In this document: one piece after another, positions 26,649 through 34,370 of the stretch
Position numbering within the stretch: position 1 is the first letter of the stretch
Layout of the letters: every line of letters begins with the position of its first letter
NCBI RefSeq assembly: GCF_000772085.1
Contig: NZ_CP009755.1
Location: forward strand, 1,116,001-1,180,000
DNA: 64,000 nt
DNA from: Curtobacterium sp. MR_MD2014
Lineage (GTDB): Bacteria; Actinomycetota; Actinomycetes; Actinomycetales; Microbacteriaceae
Direction: 5' to 3'
Made by a program: the position numbers and the translations under genes
The notes under the pieces: generated by a model
Told to the model about the DNA's origin: nothing
Database searches by the model: none
Seen by the model: the letters and a program-made list of their open reading frames with translations, nothing else

Positions 26649-26679
26649 CGGGTCGGAATCTAGGGGGGCTTCCGACCCG
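26649..26679. promoter_or_regulatory. Inverted repeat downstream of the TetR promoter (candidate operator)
   Basis: Arms CGGGTCGGAA (26649-26658) and TTCCGACCCG (26670-26679) are perfect, with an 11-bp spacer. They begin just downstream of the predicted transcription start of the tetR gene and lie in the divergent gap, a usual place for autoregulation. Confidence 0.45.
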
Positions 26680-26816
26680 ATGTGACGACTGTACCACAGT
26701 GAGGACAGACAGACGAGTCTTTCTATCCTCCTCGGATGTACCCCAGTTCGAGGCACGCGCCGCGAGCCTGTGGAATCTGGATGATCGGCCCCGCCGGGTC
26801 AGTAGGCTCTCCTGCG

Positions 26817-28151
26817 ATGAACCAGCCAGTGCCGTTGCCGCTCGAGGCCCAGGACACGTCCTTCCTGACGTCCGGTGGTGCCTTCGTCCGTCGATCCGTG
26901 CTGCCGTCCGGTGTCCGGGTCCTCACCGAGTCGGTGCCGGGGGCGAGCTCCACGAGCCTCGGCTTCTGGGTCGGTGTCGGGTCCCGTGACGAGCGCGAAG
27001 GGCAGTTCGGGTCCACGCACTTCCTCGAGCACCTGCTCTTCAAGGGCACCGGTCGACGCAGCGCACTCGACATCGCCATCGCGTTCGACTCCGTGGGCGG
27101 TGAGCACAACGCCGCGACCGCCAAGGAGTACACCTGCTACTACGCGCGGGTCCGGGACACCGACGTCCCGATGGCGGTCGGGGTGATCGGCGACATGGTC
27201 ACCGGCTCGGTGCTCGACGCGGACGCCTTCGCCGTCGAGCGCGGCGTCATCCTCGAGGAGCTGGCGATGGCCGCCGACGACCCGGCGGACGTCGCGGGCG
27301 AGGCCTTCTTCGCCGCTGCCTTCGACGGGCACCCCCTCGGCCGTCCGATCGGCGGGACACCCGAGAGCATCCGTGCCGTCGGGCGCGACGAGGTCCTCGA
27401 CCACTACCGGGAGCACTACGCACCGAACGGCATCGTCGTCACCGCCGCTGGTGCCGTCGACCACGACCGCTTCCGCGAACTCGTCGAGCGCGTCTTCCGC
27501 GACGCCCCGCGGGCCTCGCCGCTCGCCCGGCGCTCTCCGCAGCCCGTCGCCGACCCGGCGGTGCCGCGCCTCGCCGTCGCGCACCGGCCGACCGAGCAGG
27601 TCAGCATGCTCCGTGGTTCGCAGGGGCTGGACCTCCGCGACGAACGCCGCCCGGTGCTCAGCGTGCTGAACGCCGTGCTCGGCGGGGGCATGAGCTCGCG
27701 CCTCTTCCAGGAGGTCCGCGAGCGCCGCGGACTCGCCTACGCCGTGTCCTCCTTCGCCCCGGCCTACCTCGACAACGGCGCCTTCGGCGTCTACGCCGGC
27801 TGTGCCCCGGACAACGTCGCCGGCGTGGTCGAGATCATCGACGCCGAGTTCGCGCGGATGGTCGACGACGGCATCACCGAGGACGAGCTCCGCCGCGCCA
27901 AGGGCCAGATCGAGGGAGCCCTGACGCTCTCGCTCGAGGACTCCGACGCCCGGATGACCCGCCTCGGCCGGTCCGAACTGGGCACGGGGGAGTTCACCGA
28001 CCTCGGCACCGCGCTGCAGCGGGTCGACCGGGTCACCGCCGGCGACGTGCTCGACCTGGCGCGCGACCTGCTCACCCGACCCACGATCACCTCGGTGGTG
28101 GGAGCCGTGCAGCGGGACGAACTCGCCGCGGCCATCGGCGTCGAGGGGTGA
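26817..28151 (+). CDS. M16 family (pitrilysin/processing-peptidase-like) zinc protease
   Basis: 444 residues, two homologous halves as in mitochondrial processing peptidase beta. The inverted zinc motif HxxEH is HFLEH at residues 68-72, with a further ligand Glu downstream in VILEELAMAADDP. The second half carries RGLAYAVSSFAPAYLDNG. Such single-gene actinobacterial M16 proteases follow pnp and are thought to degrade peptides in the cytosol. The ATG at 26817 is preferred: TAGGCT at 26803-26808 ends 8 nt upstream (leaderless), and homology begins soon after. An upstream ATG at 26736 extends the frame by 27 residues of unlikely sequence. Confidence 0.9.
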   Translation: MNQPVPLPLEAQDTSFLTSGGAFVRRSVLPSGVRVLTESVPGASSTSLGFWVGVGSRDEREGQFGSTHFLEHLLFKGTGRRSALDIAIAFDSVGGEHNAATAKEYTCYYARVRDTDVPMAVGVIGDMVTGSVLDADAFAVERGVILEELAMAADDPADVAGEAFFAAAFDGHPLGRPIGGTPESIRAVGRDEVLDHYREHYAPNGIVVTAAGAVDHDRFRELVERVFRDAPRASPLARRSPQPVADPAVPRLAVAHRPTEQVSMLRGSQGLDLRDERRPVLSVLNAVLGGGMSSRLFQEVRERRGLAYAVSSFAPAYLDNGAFGVYAGCAPDNVAGVVEIIDAEFARMVDDGITEDELRRAKGQIEGALTLSLEDSDARMTRLGRSELGTGEFTDLGTALQRVDRVTAGDVLDLARDLLTRPTITSVVGAVQRDELAAAIGVEG

Positions 28152-28759
28152 CGGACGTGTCGCACTACCTGTACCTCGTCCGGCACGGTGAACACCAGGA
28201 CGCCGAGCACGGACTCCGCGACGGCAAGCTCTCCGAACGCGGCAAGCGCCAGGCAGTGCTCGTCGCCGACCGCCTCGGCGGGGTGCCCTTCGACGGCGTG
28301 TACCACTCGCCGCTCGACGCCCCGAGCGAGACGGCTGCGTACCTCGCACAGCGGCTGCCCTCGATCCAGCCGGAGCCCTCGACGCTGCTCTTCGACTGCA
28401 TCCCGTCGGGACCGACGCCGGACATGCCGCACGCGTACCAGGGATGGTACGGCGGCGTGACGGAAGAGGAGATCGTCGCCGGGCAGGCCCAGATGGGCGA
28501 CGCCGTCGCCGAGTGGTTCACCCCGGCGCGCGAGGACCGCCACGACCTGCTCATCACGCACAACGCCGTGATCGGCTGGTTCGTCCGCGAGGCCTTCCAG
28601 GCACCGGAGTGGCGCTGGATGGGCACCAACGTGGCGCACACGGCGCTCACCATCATCCGGATCCGCTCCGCGAAGCCGGCCGAGGTGGTCACCCTCAACG
28701 ACCTGGCCCACCTGCCGGTGGAGCTCCGCACGGGTCTGCCGGTCGAACAACCCGTCTAG
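28148..28759 (+). CDS. Histidine phosphatase family protein
   Basis: 203 residues of the phosphoglycerate-mutase-like superfamily. The catalytic RHG is in YLVRHGEHQDAEHG near residue 12 and the second His in LLITHNAVIGWFV. Short regions for substrate choice do not resemble glycolytic mutase, so a broad phosphatase is likely; the exact substrate is unknown. GTG 28148 overlaps the upstream M16 stop as GTGA, indicating translational coupling; a GTG at 28157 is an alternative start. A lone half-copy of the GGCCGGGAGGC motif lies about 30 bp after the stop. Confidence 0.85.
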   Translation: MTDVSHYLYLVRHGEHQDAEHGLRDGKLSERGKRQAVLVADRLGGVPFDGVYHSPLDAPSETAAYLAQRLPSIQPEPSTLLFDCIPSGPTPDMPHAYQGWYGGVTEEEIVAGQAQMGDAVAEWFTPAREDRHDLLITHNAVIGWFVREAFQAPEWRWMGTNVAHTALTIIRIRSAKPAEVVTLNDLAHLPVELRTGLPVEQPV

Positions 28760-28809
28760 CGGCGCACCGCCCAGCGCGCCACGGGGCCGGCCGGGAGGCA
28801 CGACACCGG

Positions 28810-29319
28810 TCAGCGCACCGGCTTGCAGTACCAGGCGGTCGCGTTGGGGTTCTCGTTGAACGCCGCGGTGCGCTCGTACCCGCGGCTCCGGTACATCGCA
28901 CCCGCGGCGACGAGCGAGTCGTTCGTGTCGAGGACGACGCTCGTCGCGCCGAGGTCCCGCGCGGCGCCCTCCAGTGCGTCCATCACCGCGGTCGCGACGC
29001 CCCGACCCCGTCCGGCGGGGGAGACGTAGACGTGCTTCACCTCGAACCGTGCGTCGTCGTCCGGGGTGGCATCGCCGTCCGCACGGGCGGCGATCCGTCG
29101 CAGGCCGCCGCACCCGATCGGGAGCGCCCCGTCCTCGTCGACCTCGTACGCGACCACGAACACGCCGTTCGGCGCCGTGAACTCGACGGCCGGGGTGCGC
29201 TTCCGCGAGTACGAGCCCTGCGCACTCGGGAAGGTCGCCTCGCGCTCGTCGAGGTAGGCGTCGAGCAGCGCGTCGACCTCGGGTGCGTCGGTGGGCACGG
29301 ACCTGACCTGGAGCGGCAT
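28810..29319 (-). CDS. GNAT-family N-acetyltransferase
   Basis: 169 residues. The acetyl-CoA pyrophosphate loop is GRGRGVATAVMDAL near residue 104, preceded by FEVKHVYVSPAGRG and followed by VVLDTNDSLVAAGAMYRSRG, a standard GNAT layout. Substrate unknown. It starts at the ATG 29319, which has no ribosome site but lies 6 nt from a TAGGAT -10 (29331-29326). That hexamer is one half of a palindrome shared with dapB on the other strand, so the two genes should be transcribed divergently from overlapping start sites. Confidence 0.85.
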   Translation of the reverse strand: MPLQVRSVPTDAPEVDALLDAYLDEREATFPSAQGSYSRKRTPAVEFTAPNGVFVVAYEVDEDGALPIGCGGLRRIAARADGDATPDDDARFEVKHVYVSPAGRGRGVATAVMDALEGAARDLGATSVVLDTNDSLVAAGAMYRSRGYERTAAFNENPNATAWYCKPVR

Positions 29320-29325
29320 GCGTCG

Positions 29326-29335
29326 ATCCTAGGAT
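29326..29335. promoter_or_regulatory. Shared palindromic -10 element for the GNAT gene and dapB
   Basis: ATCCTAGGAT is a perfect 10-bp palindrome containing TAGGAT on each strand. It lies exactly 6 nt from the ATG of dapB (29342) on the right and 6 nt from the ATG of the GNAT gene (29319) on the left. Neither start codon has a proper Shine-Dalgarno site. This fits a symmetric bidirectional promoter with two leaderless transcripts. Confidence 0.6.
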
Positions 29336-29341
29336 GGAGCC

Positions 29342-30094
29342 ATGGTCACTCCCGTCGCCGTCGTCGGCGCCACCGGTCGTCTCGGGGGCCTGGTGGCCTC
29401 CGTCGTGGAGTCGCTCGACGGCTTCGAGCTCGTCGCGTCGCTGTCCTCGAAGGACGCCGTGCACGAGGCACCGCCGTCGGTGTTCGGTGGAGCAGCCGTC
29501 GTGGTGGACGTCACCGTCCCGGCGCTGAGCCCCGCGATCGTCGACCACGCCCTGGCGAGCGGCGCGAACGTCCTCGTCGGGACCTCCGGCTGGTCGCTCG
29601 ACCGCCTCGCGACGCTCCGCTCCGGGCTCGAGGCGCGGCCCGACCAGGGTGTGCTCGTCGTCCCGAACTTCTCGATCGGGTCGGTGCTCGCCACGCACCT
29701 CGCCACGATCGCCGCGCCGTGGTTCCCGTCCGTCGAGATCGTCGAGACGCACCACGCGGGCAAGATCGACAGCCCGTCGGGCACCGCCGTCCGGACCGCC
29801 GAGCTCATCGCGGACGCCCGTCGCGAGGTCGGTCCCGTCGACGCCCCGCACGTCGACCAGCGTGCCCGCGGGCAACAGGTGGCGAGCGTCCCGATCCACT
29901 CCCTGCGCCTGCCTGGGGTGAAGGCGGTGCAGGACGTGCTGCTGAGCGGCCCCGGTGAGACCGTCACGATCCGCCACGACACGAACGACGACGTGGCGTA
30001 CGTCGCAGGCGTCCGGGCGGCGCTGCCCGCCGTGGTCGGTGCCCGCGGCCTGACCGTCGGGCTCGGCAGCGTCCTCGGCATCGGCCAGCCGTGA
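29342..30094 (+). CDS. dapB: 4-hydroxy-tetrahydrodipicolinate reductase
   Basis: 250 residues. The Rossmann motif VAVVGATGRLG opens the protein. The DapB signature EIVETHHAGKIDSPSGTA lies around residues 133-150, with the catalytic His-His and Lys. It reduces the dihydrodipicolinate precursor with NAD(P)H in the diaminopimelate and lysine pathway, downstream of dapA (33345). The start is ATG 29342 from the shared palindromic promoter. The next gene overlaps its stop by 4 bp. Confidence 0.95.
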   Translation: MVTPVAVVGATGRLGGLVASVVESLDGFELVASLSSKDAVHEAPPSVFGGAAVVVDVTVPALSPAIVDHALASGANVLVGTSGWSLDRLATLRSGLEARPDQGVLVVPNFSIGSVLATHLATIAAPWFPSVEIVETHHAGKIDSPSGTAVRTAELIADARREVGPVDAPHVDQRARGQQVASVPIHSLRLPGVKAVQDVLLSGPGETVTIRHDTNDDVAYVAGVRAALPAVVGARGLTVGLGSVLGIGQP

Positions 30095-30558
30095 CGTCGA
30101 CCTGGCGGTCCCTCCGCTCCCCGTTCTGGGGTGCGGCGCTGATGACCCTGCTGCTCGCGCTCTACATCGGGCTCGTCGGTCAGCGTGCGGTCGCGTTCGT
30201 GGCGACCGGGCAGCCGATCGGCATCGGCATCGGCGTCGCGCTGTTCGTCGTCGCGGCGATCGGCGCGCTGCTGCTCGTGCTCGAGGTCCGCTTCGGGCTG
30301 CGCATCACACGGCTCGGCGCGCGGCTCGAGCGCGAGGGCGCGACCCCGGACGACGTCGTCCCCGTCCGCCCGTCGGGGCGCCCCACGCGCGAGGCAGCCG
30401 ACGAGCTGTTCCCGCGGTACCGGGACGCCGTCGAGGCCGACCCCGAGGACTGGCGCGGCTGGTACCGACTGGGCATCGTCTACGACGCCGCCGGTGACCG
30501 CAAGCGCGCGCGAGCGGCGATGCGGACCGCACTGGTGAAGGCGGCGGCGACCCGCTGA
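30091..30558 (+). CDS. Two-span membrane protein with C-terminal TPR-like segment
   Basis: 155 residues. Spans near residues 13-30 (FWGAALMTLLLALYIGL) and 42-65 (IGIGIGVALFVVAAIGALLL). The cytoplasmic C-terminus carries DWRGWYRLGIVYDAAGDRKRARAAM, which reads as one tetratricopeptide repeat. Function unknown; orthologues follow dapB in related genomes as far as I recall. GTG 30091 overlaps the dapB stop as GTGA, so it is translationally coupled. A perfect family 1 hairpin follows immediately. Confidence 0.75.
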   Translation: MTSTWRSLRSPFWGAALMTLLLALYIGLVGQRAVAFVATGQPIGIGIGVALFVVAAIGALLLVLEVRFGLRITRLGARLEREGATPDDVVPVRPSGRPTREAADELFPRYRDAVEADPEDWRGWYRLGIVYDAAGDRKRARAAMRTALVKAAATR

Positions 30559-30603
30559 CGGACGGGAGGCCCGTGGCGGTGTCCGCCACGGGCCTCCCGT
30601 CCG
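30559..30603. terminator. Perfect 21-bp hairpin, family 1
   Basis: Arms 30559-30579 and 30583-30603 are perfect, with a 3-nt loop. The core CGGACGGGAGGCCCGTGGCG is identical to the hairpin at 9042-9089. It lies between convergent genes and probably serves both. Confidence 0.8.
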
Positions 30604-30633
30604 CCGGCTCGTCGGGTCGTTCCGGTCGTCGGG

Positions 30634-31545
30634 TCAGAAGGCCGCGTCGACCGCGTCCTCGGCGTGCTCGTACCGGAACCGGTAGCCGGACCCGGTGAGC
30701 TTGCGCGGCACCATGCGCTGGCTCGAGAGCAGCATCTCGTCGGCGGCCTCGCGGAGCAGCGTGCGCAGGGCGAAGGCCGGCACGCTGAACAGGTAGGGGC
30801 GGTGCAGGTCCTCGGCGACGCGGCGGGTGATGCGGTTCGACACCGCGGCCTCCGGTCCGGCGAGGTTGACGGGGCCGCGCACGTCGGCGGCCTCCGGGCT
30901 GGTGGCGAGGTGCACGATCGCGCCGACCTCGTCCTCGAGCGCGATCCACGGCCAGAACTGGCCACCGGTGCCGAGCTTGCCGCCCAGCCCCGCCTTGGTG
31001 AGCGGCACGAGGGGTGCGAGTGCGCCGCCGCCCTGCCCGACCACGATGCCGGTGCGGAGCAGGACGACGCGGACGCCCTCGGGGGCTGCGGTCGCGGCGG
31101 CCTCCCACTGCGTGCAGACGTCGGCGAGGAAGCCCCGGCCGGCCTCGGCGTCGTCGTCGAGGACGTCCACGGGACGGTCGCCGTACACGCCCGAGGCCGA
31201 CCCGGACAGGAAGAGCGCCGGAGGGTTCGTCGCGTGGCGCATCGCCTCGACGAGGGTCTCGGTGGCCTGCACGCGCGAGTCGAGGATCTCCCGCTTGTAC
31301 GACTCGGTCCAGGGCAGCCTGCCGATGTTCGCGCCGGCGAGGTTGATCACCACGTCCGCGCCGTCGAGCACCGCCGGGTCGAGCGGTCGCGTGCCGGGGG
31401 ACCAGCGGAACGCGCTCGCGGTGCGGGGTTCGCTGCGGGTCAGGGTCGTGACGTGGTGTCCGGCCTCGCGCAGGGCGCGGACGAGGGGGGTCCCGATGAA
31501 GCCGGACGCACCGGCGACGAGGATCGAGAGCGGCTGGGTCGACAT
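30634..31545 (-). CDS. TIGR01777-family NAD(P)-dependent epimerase-like protein
   Basis: 303 residues, an extended short-chain dehydrogenase. The nucleotide loop is GASGFIGTPLV at residue 12. DVVINLAGANIGRLPWTESYKREILDSR is the hallmark of the TIGR01777/YfcH group (shown here only in part: NLAGANI and KREILDSR). A second domain of about 50 residues at the C-terminus (DUF1731-like) is present. In E. coli YfcH is uncharacterised; older SulA-like annotations are weak. The ATG at 31545 follows a TACCGT ending 7 nt upstream, so it is probably leaderless. Divergent from thyA. Confidence 0.85.
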   Translation of the reverse strand: MSTQPLSILVAGASGFIGTPLVRALREAGHHVTTLTRSEPRTASAFRWSPGTRPLDPAVLDGADVVINLAGANIGRLPWTESYKREILDSRVQATETLVEAMRHATNPPALFLSGSASGVYGDRPVDVLDDDAEAGRGFLADVCTQWEAAATAAPEGVRVVLLRTGIVVGQGGGALAPLVPLTKAGLGGKLGTGGQFWPWIALEDEVGAIVHLATSPEAADVRGPVNLAGPEAAVSNRITRRVAEDLHRPYLFSVPAFALRTLLREAADEMLLSSQRMVPRKLTGSGYRFRYEHAEDAVDAAF

Positions 31546-31580
31546 GCGGCCCACGGTACTCAGCGAGCCCCGGGTTCTCC

Positions 31581-31624
31581 TCGTGGACGGAGGCTCGCCG
31601 TGTCGTGGACGTAGGCTCTCCGTG
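31581..31624 (+). promoter_or_regulatory. Tandem 22-bp duplication carrying the thyA -10 and start codon
   Basis: Copy 1 (31581-31602) and copy 2 (31603-31624) adjoin and differ at two bases only. In copy 2 a G-to-T difference gives TAGGCT at 31612-31617, a good -10, 6 nt before the GTG start at 31624; copy 1 has GAGGCT in the same place. Confidence 0.7.
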
Positions 31625-32448
31625 TGAGCGAGACCGTGCAGCCCGATCCCACCGTCCCCACTCCCTACGAAGACCTGCTGCGCCGGGTGCTCGAGGAGGG
31701 TGCGCCGAAGGGCGACCGCACCGGCACCGGCACGCGCAGCATCTTCGGCGCGCAGCTCCGGTACGACCTGTCGCAGGGCTTCCCGCTGGTCACGACCAAG
31801 CGCGTGCACTTCAAGTCCGTCGCCTACGAGCTGCTCTGGTTCCTGCGCGGCGACGGCAACGCCCGGTGGCTGCAGGAGCACGGCGTGCGCATCTGGAACG
31901 AGTGGGCGGACGAGGACGGCGACCTCGGCCCGGTCTACGGCGTGCAGTGGCGCTCGTGGCCGACCCCGTCGGGGGAGCACGTCGACCAGATCGCCCAGGT
32001 GATCGAGCAGATCCGGACGAACCCGGACTCCCGTCGTCTCATCGTCTCGGCCTGGAACGTCGCCGACGTGCCGGAGATGGCGCTCGCCCCCTGCCACGCG
32101 TTCTTCCAGTTCTACGTGGTCGACGGCAAGCTCTCGTGCCAGCTGTACCAGCGGAGCGCGGACATGTTCCTCGGCGTGCCGTTCAACATCGCGTCCTACG
32201 CGCTGCTCACGCACATGATCGCCGCGCAGACCGGGCTCGAGGTCGGCGACTTCGTGTGGACCGGCGGCGACTGCCACGTGTACGACAACCACGTCGAGCA
32301 GGTCCGCGAGCAGCTCTCCCGCACGGCGTACCCGTACCCGACGCTCGAGATCGCTCCGCGCGACTCGATCGACGACTACGTGTACGAGGACTTCACGGTC
32401 GTCGACTACGAGCACCACCCGGCGATCAAGGCCGCGGTCGCCGTCTGA
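31624..32448 (+). CDS. thyA: Thymidylate synthase (ThyA)
   Basis: 274 residues. The catalytic cysteine is in [12 protein letters not shown] near residue 156; the folate/dUMP pocket motifs [20 protein letters not shown] and [10 protein letters not shown] are intact. It methylates dUMP to dTMP using methylene-tetrahydrofolate, producing dihydrofolate, which the next gene (folA) recycles. The GTG start at 31624 has no ribosome site; TAGGCT ends 6 nt upstream within a tandem duplication. Its stop overlaps the folA start (TGATG). Confidence 0.96.
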   Translation: MSETVQPDPTVPTPYEDLLRRVLEEGAPKGDRTGTGTRSIFGAQLRYDLSQGFPLVTTKRVHFKSVAYELLWFLRGDGNARWLQEHGVRIWNEWADEDGDLGPVYGVQWRSWPTPSGEHVDQIAQVIEQIRTNPDSRRLIVSAWNVADVPEMALAPCHAFFQFYVVDGKLSCQLYQRSADMFLGVPFNIASYALLTHMIAAQTGLEVGDFVWTGGDCHVYDNHVEQVREQLSRTAYPYPTLEIAPRDSIDDYVYEDFTVVDYEHHPAIKAAVAV

Positions 32449-32954
32449 TGGGGTGGACCGAGCCCGTCCGCGGTGTCGGCATGGTCTGGGCGCGCACCGC
32501 GTCCGGTGTGATCGGCGCCGACGGCGGCATCCCGTGGCACGTCCCGGAGGACCTCGCGCACTTCCGGCAGGTCACCGGCGACGCCGTGGTCGTGATGGGG
32601 CGGCGCACCTGGGACTCACTGCCGCCGCGGTTCCGACCACTGCCGGGGCGTCGGAACGTCGTGCTGACGCGGGACACCTCGTGGTCGGCCGAGGGCGCCG
32701 AGGTCGTGCACGACCTGGCGACCGCACTCGACACCGACGAGACCGTGTGGGTGATCGGCGGGGGAGCCGTCTACGCCGATGCCCTGCCCTTCGCCGACCG
32801 GGTGTCCGAGACGATCGTCGACCGCGACGTACCGGGAGACACCCGCGCGCCGGCGCTCGACGACGCGTGGGAGCTCGTCGACGAGGGCCCGTGGCAGGAG
32901 TCGCGCGTCGACGCCACCCGCTACCGCTTCCTGGAGTGGCGCCGCCGCGCGTAG
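32448..32954 (+). CDS. folA: Dihydrofolate reductase
   Basis: 168 residues. Opening MVWARTASGVIGADGGIPWH is the conserved N-terminal strand and Met20-type loop; the active-site acid is the Asp/Glu in WHVPEDLAHFRQVT. VVVMGRRTWDSLP and VWVIGGGAVY are the cofactor segments. It regenerates tetrahydrofolate consumed by ThyA. The ATG overlaps the thyA stop as TGATG, so the pair is coupled. A 9-bp tandem repeat begins at the stop codon. Confidence 0.95.
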   Translation: MGWTEPVRGVGMVWARTASGVIGADGGIPWHVPEDLAHFRQVTGDAVVVMGRRTWDSLPPRFRPLPGRRNVVLTRDTSWSAEGAEVVHDLATALDTDETVWVIGGGAVYADALPFADRVSETIVDRDVPGDTRAPALDDAWELVDEGPWQESRVDATRYRFLEWRRRA

Positions 32955-33018
32955 CGCCCGCGGTGCCCGCGGTGCCCGCGGTGCCCGCGGTGCCCGCGGT
33001 GCCCGCGGTGCCCGCGGC
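32955..33018 (+). repeat. 9-bp tandem repeat, about seven copies, directly after folA
   Basis: Six exact copies of GTGCCCGCG from 32963 to 33016, plus a degenerate unit before them, begin at the folA stop codon. The spacer up to dapA (32955-33344, 390 bp) holds no gene, only this array, a 60-bp palindrome and several CGCGCCTCCCGGCC half-motifs. Confidence 0.9.
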
Positions 33019-33045
33019 CGACGCGGGCCGGCGCGACGTGCTCGC

Positions 33046-33105
33046 GCACAACACGAAGCACGTCGCGCCACGCAATCCCGTGGCGCGACGTGCTTCCGGT
33101 TGTGC
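33046..33105. repeat. 60-bp palindrome, family 3, copy A
   Basis: 27-bp arms beginning GCACAACACGAAGCACGTCG pair with two mismatches around a 6-nt loop. A 60-bp relative lies at 52827-52886. It could end folA transcription before dapA. Confidence 0.8.
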
Positions 33106-33169
33106 ACCGCGCCAGCGCGCGGCGTCCACCTGCCGGACCGCGAGTCGCCGTACGGAGCCGAGCCGCGCC

Positions 33170-33260
33170 TCCCGGCCGCAGCCGCGCGCCGTGCGCGAGC
33201 CGCGCCTCCCGCACGGAGCCGGGCCGCGCCTCCCGGCCGCAGCCGAGCCGCGCCGGAACG
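33170..33260. repeat. Cluster of GAGCCGCGCCTCCCGGCCG half-motifs
   Basis: GCCGCGCCTCCCGGCCGCAG occurs at about 33172 and again at about 33224, with a variant GCCGCGCCTCCCGCACGGAG between. These are the same GGCCGGGAGGCGCGG core as the family 1 palindromes, here as direct repeats. Confidence 0.65.
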
Positions 33261-33344
33261 GGCCGCGGCGTCGCACCGTCCGCGAGCCGCGCACCGTCCG
33301 ACCGGACGGCGGTGCCGTCGCGCATCCCCGGTACGCTGGAGGGC

Positions 33345-34322
33345 GTGTCCCCGCGTGAGAATCCCTTCGGTCAGGTCCTCGTCGCCCTCGTGACGCCGTT
33401 CACGGCCGACGGAGAGGTCGACTGGCCCGGCGTCGAGCAGCACATCGACGACTGCATCACGGCCGGCGCCGACGGCATCGTCGTCACCGGCACCACCGGT
33501 GAGACGAGCACGCTGACCGACCCGGAGAAGCTCCGCCTGGTCGAGGTCGGCAAGTCCGTCGCCGCGGGCCGCGCGAAGATCATCACGGGCGGCGGCTCCA
33601 ACGAGACCGCGCACGCGATCCACCTCTACAAGCAGAGCGAGAAGGCCGGCGCCGACGGCGTGATGATCGTCACGCCGTACTACAACAAGCCGACCCAGGC
33701 GGGCGTCCTCACCCACTTCCGGATGATCGCCGACGCCACCGACCTGCCGGTGATCCTGTACGACATCCCGGGCCGCACGGGCATCCCGATCACGTACGAG
33801 ACCATCGTGCGGGCCTCGCACCACCCGAACATCCTCGCCGTGAAGGACGCCAAGGGCGACTTCGCCGAGGTCTCCCGGGTGCTCAACAACACCGACCTCA
33901 TGTACTTCTCGGGCGACGACACGAACGTGCTCCCGCACCTGTCGATCGGCGCCACCGGGCTGATCGGCGTCACGGCGAACATCACGAGCACGCCGTACCG
34001 CACGATCGTCGACGCCGTGAACCGCGGCGACCTGGCGACCGCGACCGCGGAGCACAAGCGCGTCGAACCGCTCGTCCGTGCGATCATGACCCACGTCCCC
34101 GGGACCGTCGCGGCGAAGTACGTGCTCCACGGCCTCGGCCGGATCGGCAGCCCGCGCGTCCGGCTGCCGCTCGTCGGCCCCGAGGACACCGAGGCCTACG
34201 CCATCGAGACCTCCCTCGAAGCGGTCCGGGACATCCCCGGTGCCGACTTCTCGAACTTCCGCCCGGACCGCAACGCGGCGGCCGGCGGCGCACTGCCGAA
34301 GGTGCCAGGCACCACACGTTAG
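33345..34322 (+). CDS. dapA: 4-hydroxy-tetrahydrodipicolinate synthase
   Basis: 325 residues, TIM barrel. The Schiff-base lysine is in ILAVKDAKGD near residue 166; the catalytic Tyr is in VILYDIPGRTG, and GTTGETSTL carries the Thr pair. It condenses pyruvate with aspartate semialdehyde, the first committed step to diaminopimelate and lysine. GTG 33345 has TACGCT at 33332-33337 ending 7 nt upstream; GGAGGG lies in the gap but is too close to act as a normal ribosome site. RNase J follows 48 bp downstream. Confidence 0.96.
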   Translation: MSPRENPFGQVLVALVTPFTADGEVDWPGVEQHIDDCITAGADGIVVTGTTGETSTLTDPEKLRLVEVGKSVAAGRAKIITGGGSNETAHAIHLYKQSEKAGADGVMIVTPYYNKPTQAGVLTHFRMIADATDLPVILYDIPGRTGIPITYETIVRASHHPNILAVKDAKGDFAEVSRVLNNTDLMYFSGDDTNVLPHLSIGATGLIGVTANITSTPYRTIVDAVNRGDLATATAEHKRVEPLVRAIMTHVPGTVAAKYVLHGLGRIGSPRVRLPLVGPEDTEAYAIETSLEAVRDIPGADFSNFRPDRNAAAGGALPKVPGTTR

Positions 34323-34370
34323 GAAAGCACGCGGCGCAGCGGTAGCGCGTCGCACGACAGTCAGGACCGA

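Noticed and set aside
26736..26816. Upstream ATG at 26736 as the start of the M16 protease, with TATCCT 6 nt before it.
   Set aside because: It would add 27 residues rich in Cys, Arg and His with no family similarity. The ATG at 26817 also has a good -10 and fits the start of homology. The upstream hexamer may still be a second promoter.
32955..33018. 9-bp tandem repeats considered as DnaA-box or iteron origin.
   Set aside because: The unit GTGCCCGCG does not resemble a DnaA box, there is no AT-rich segment and no replication initiator gene beside it.
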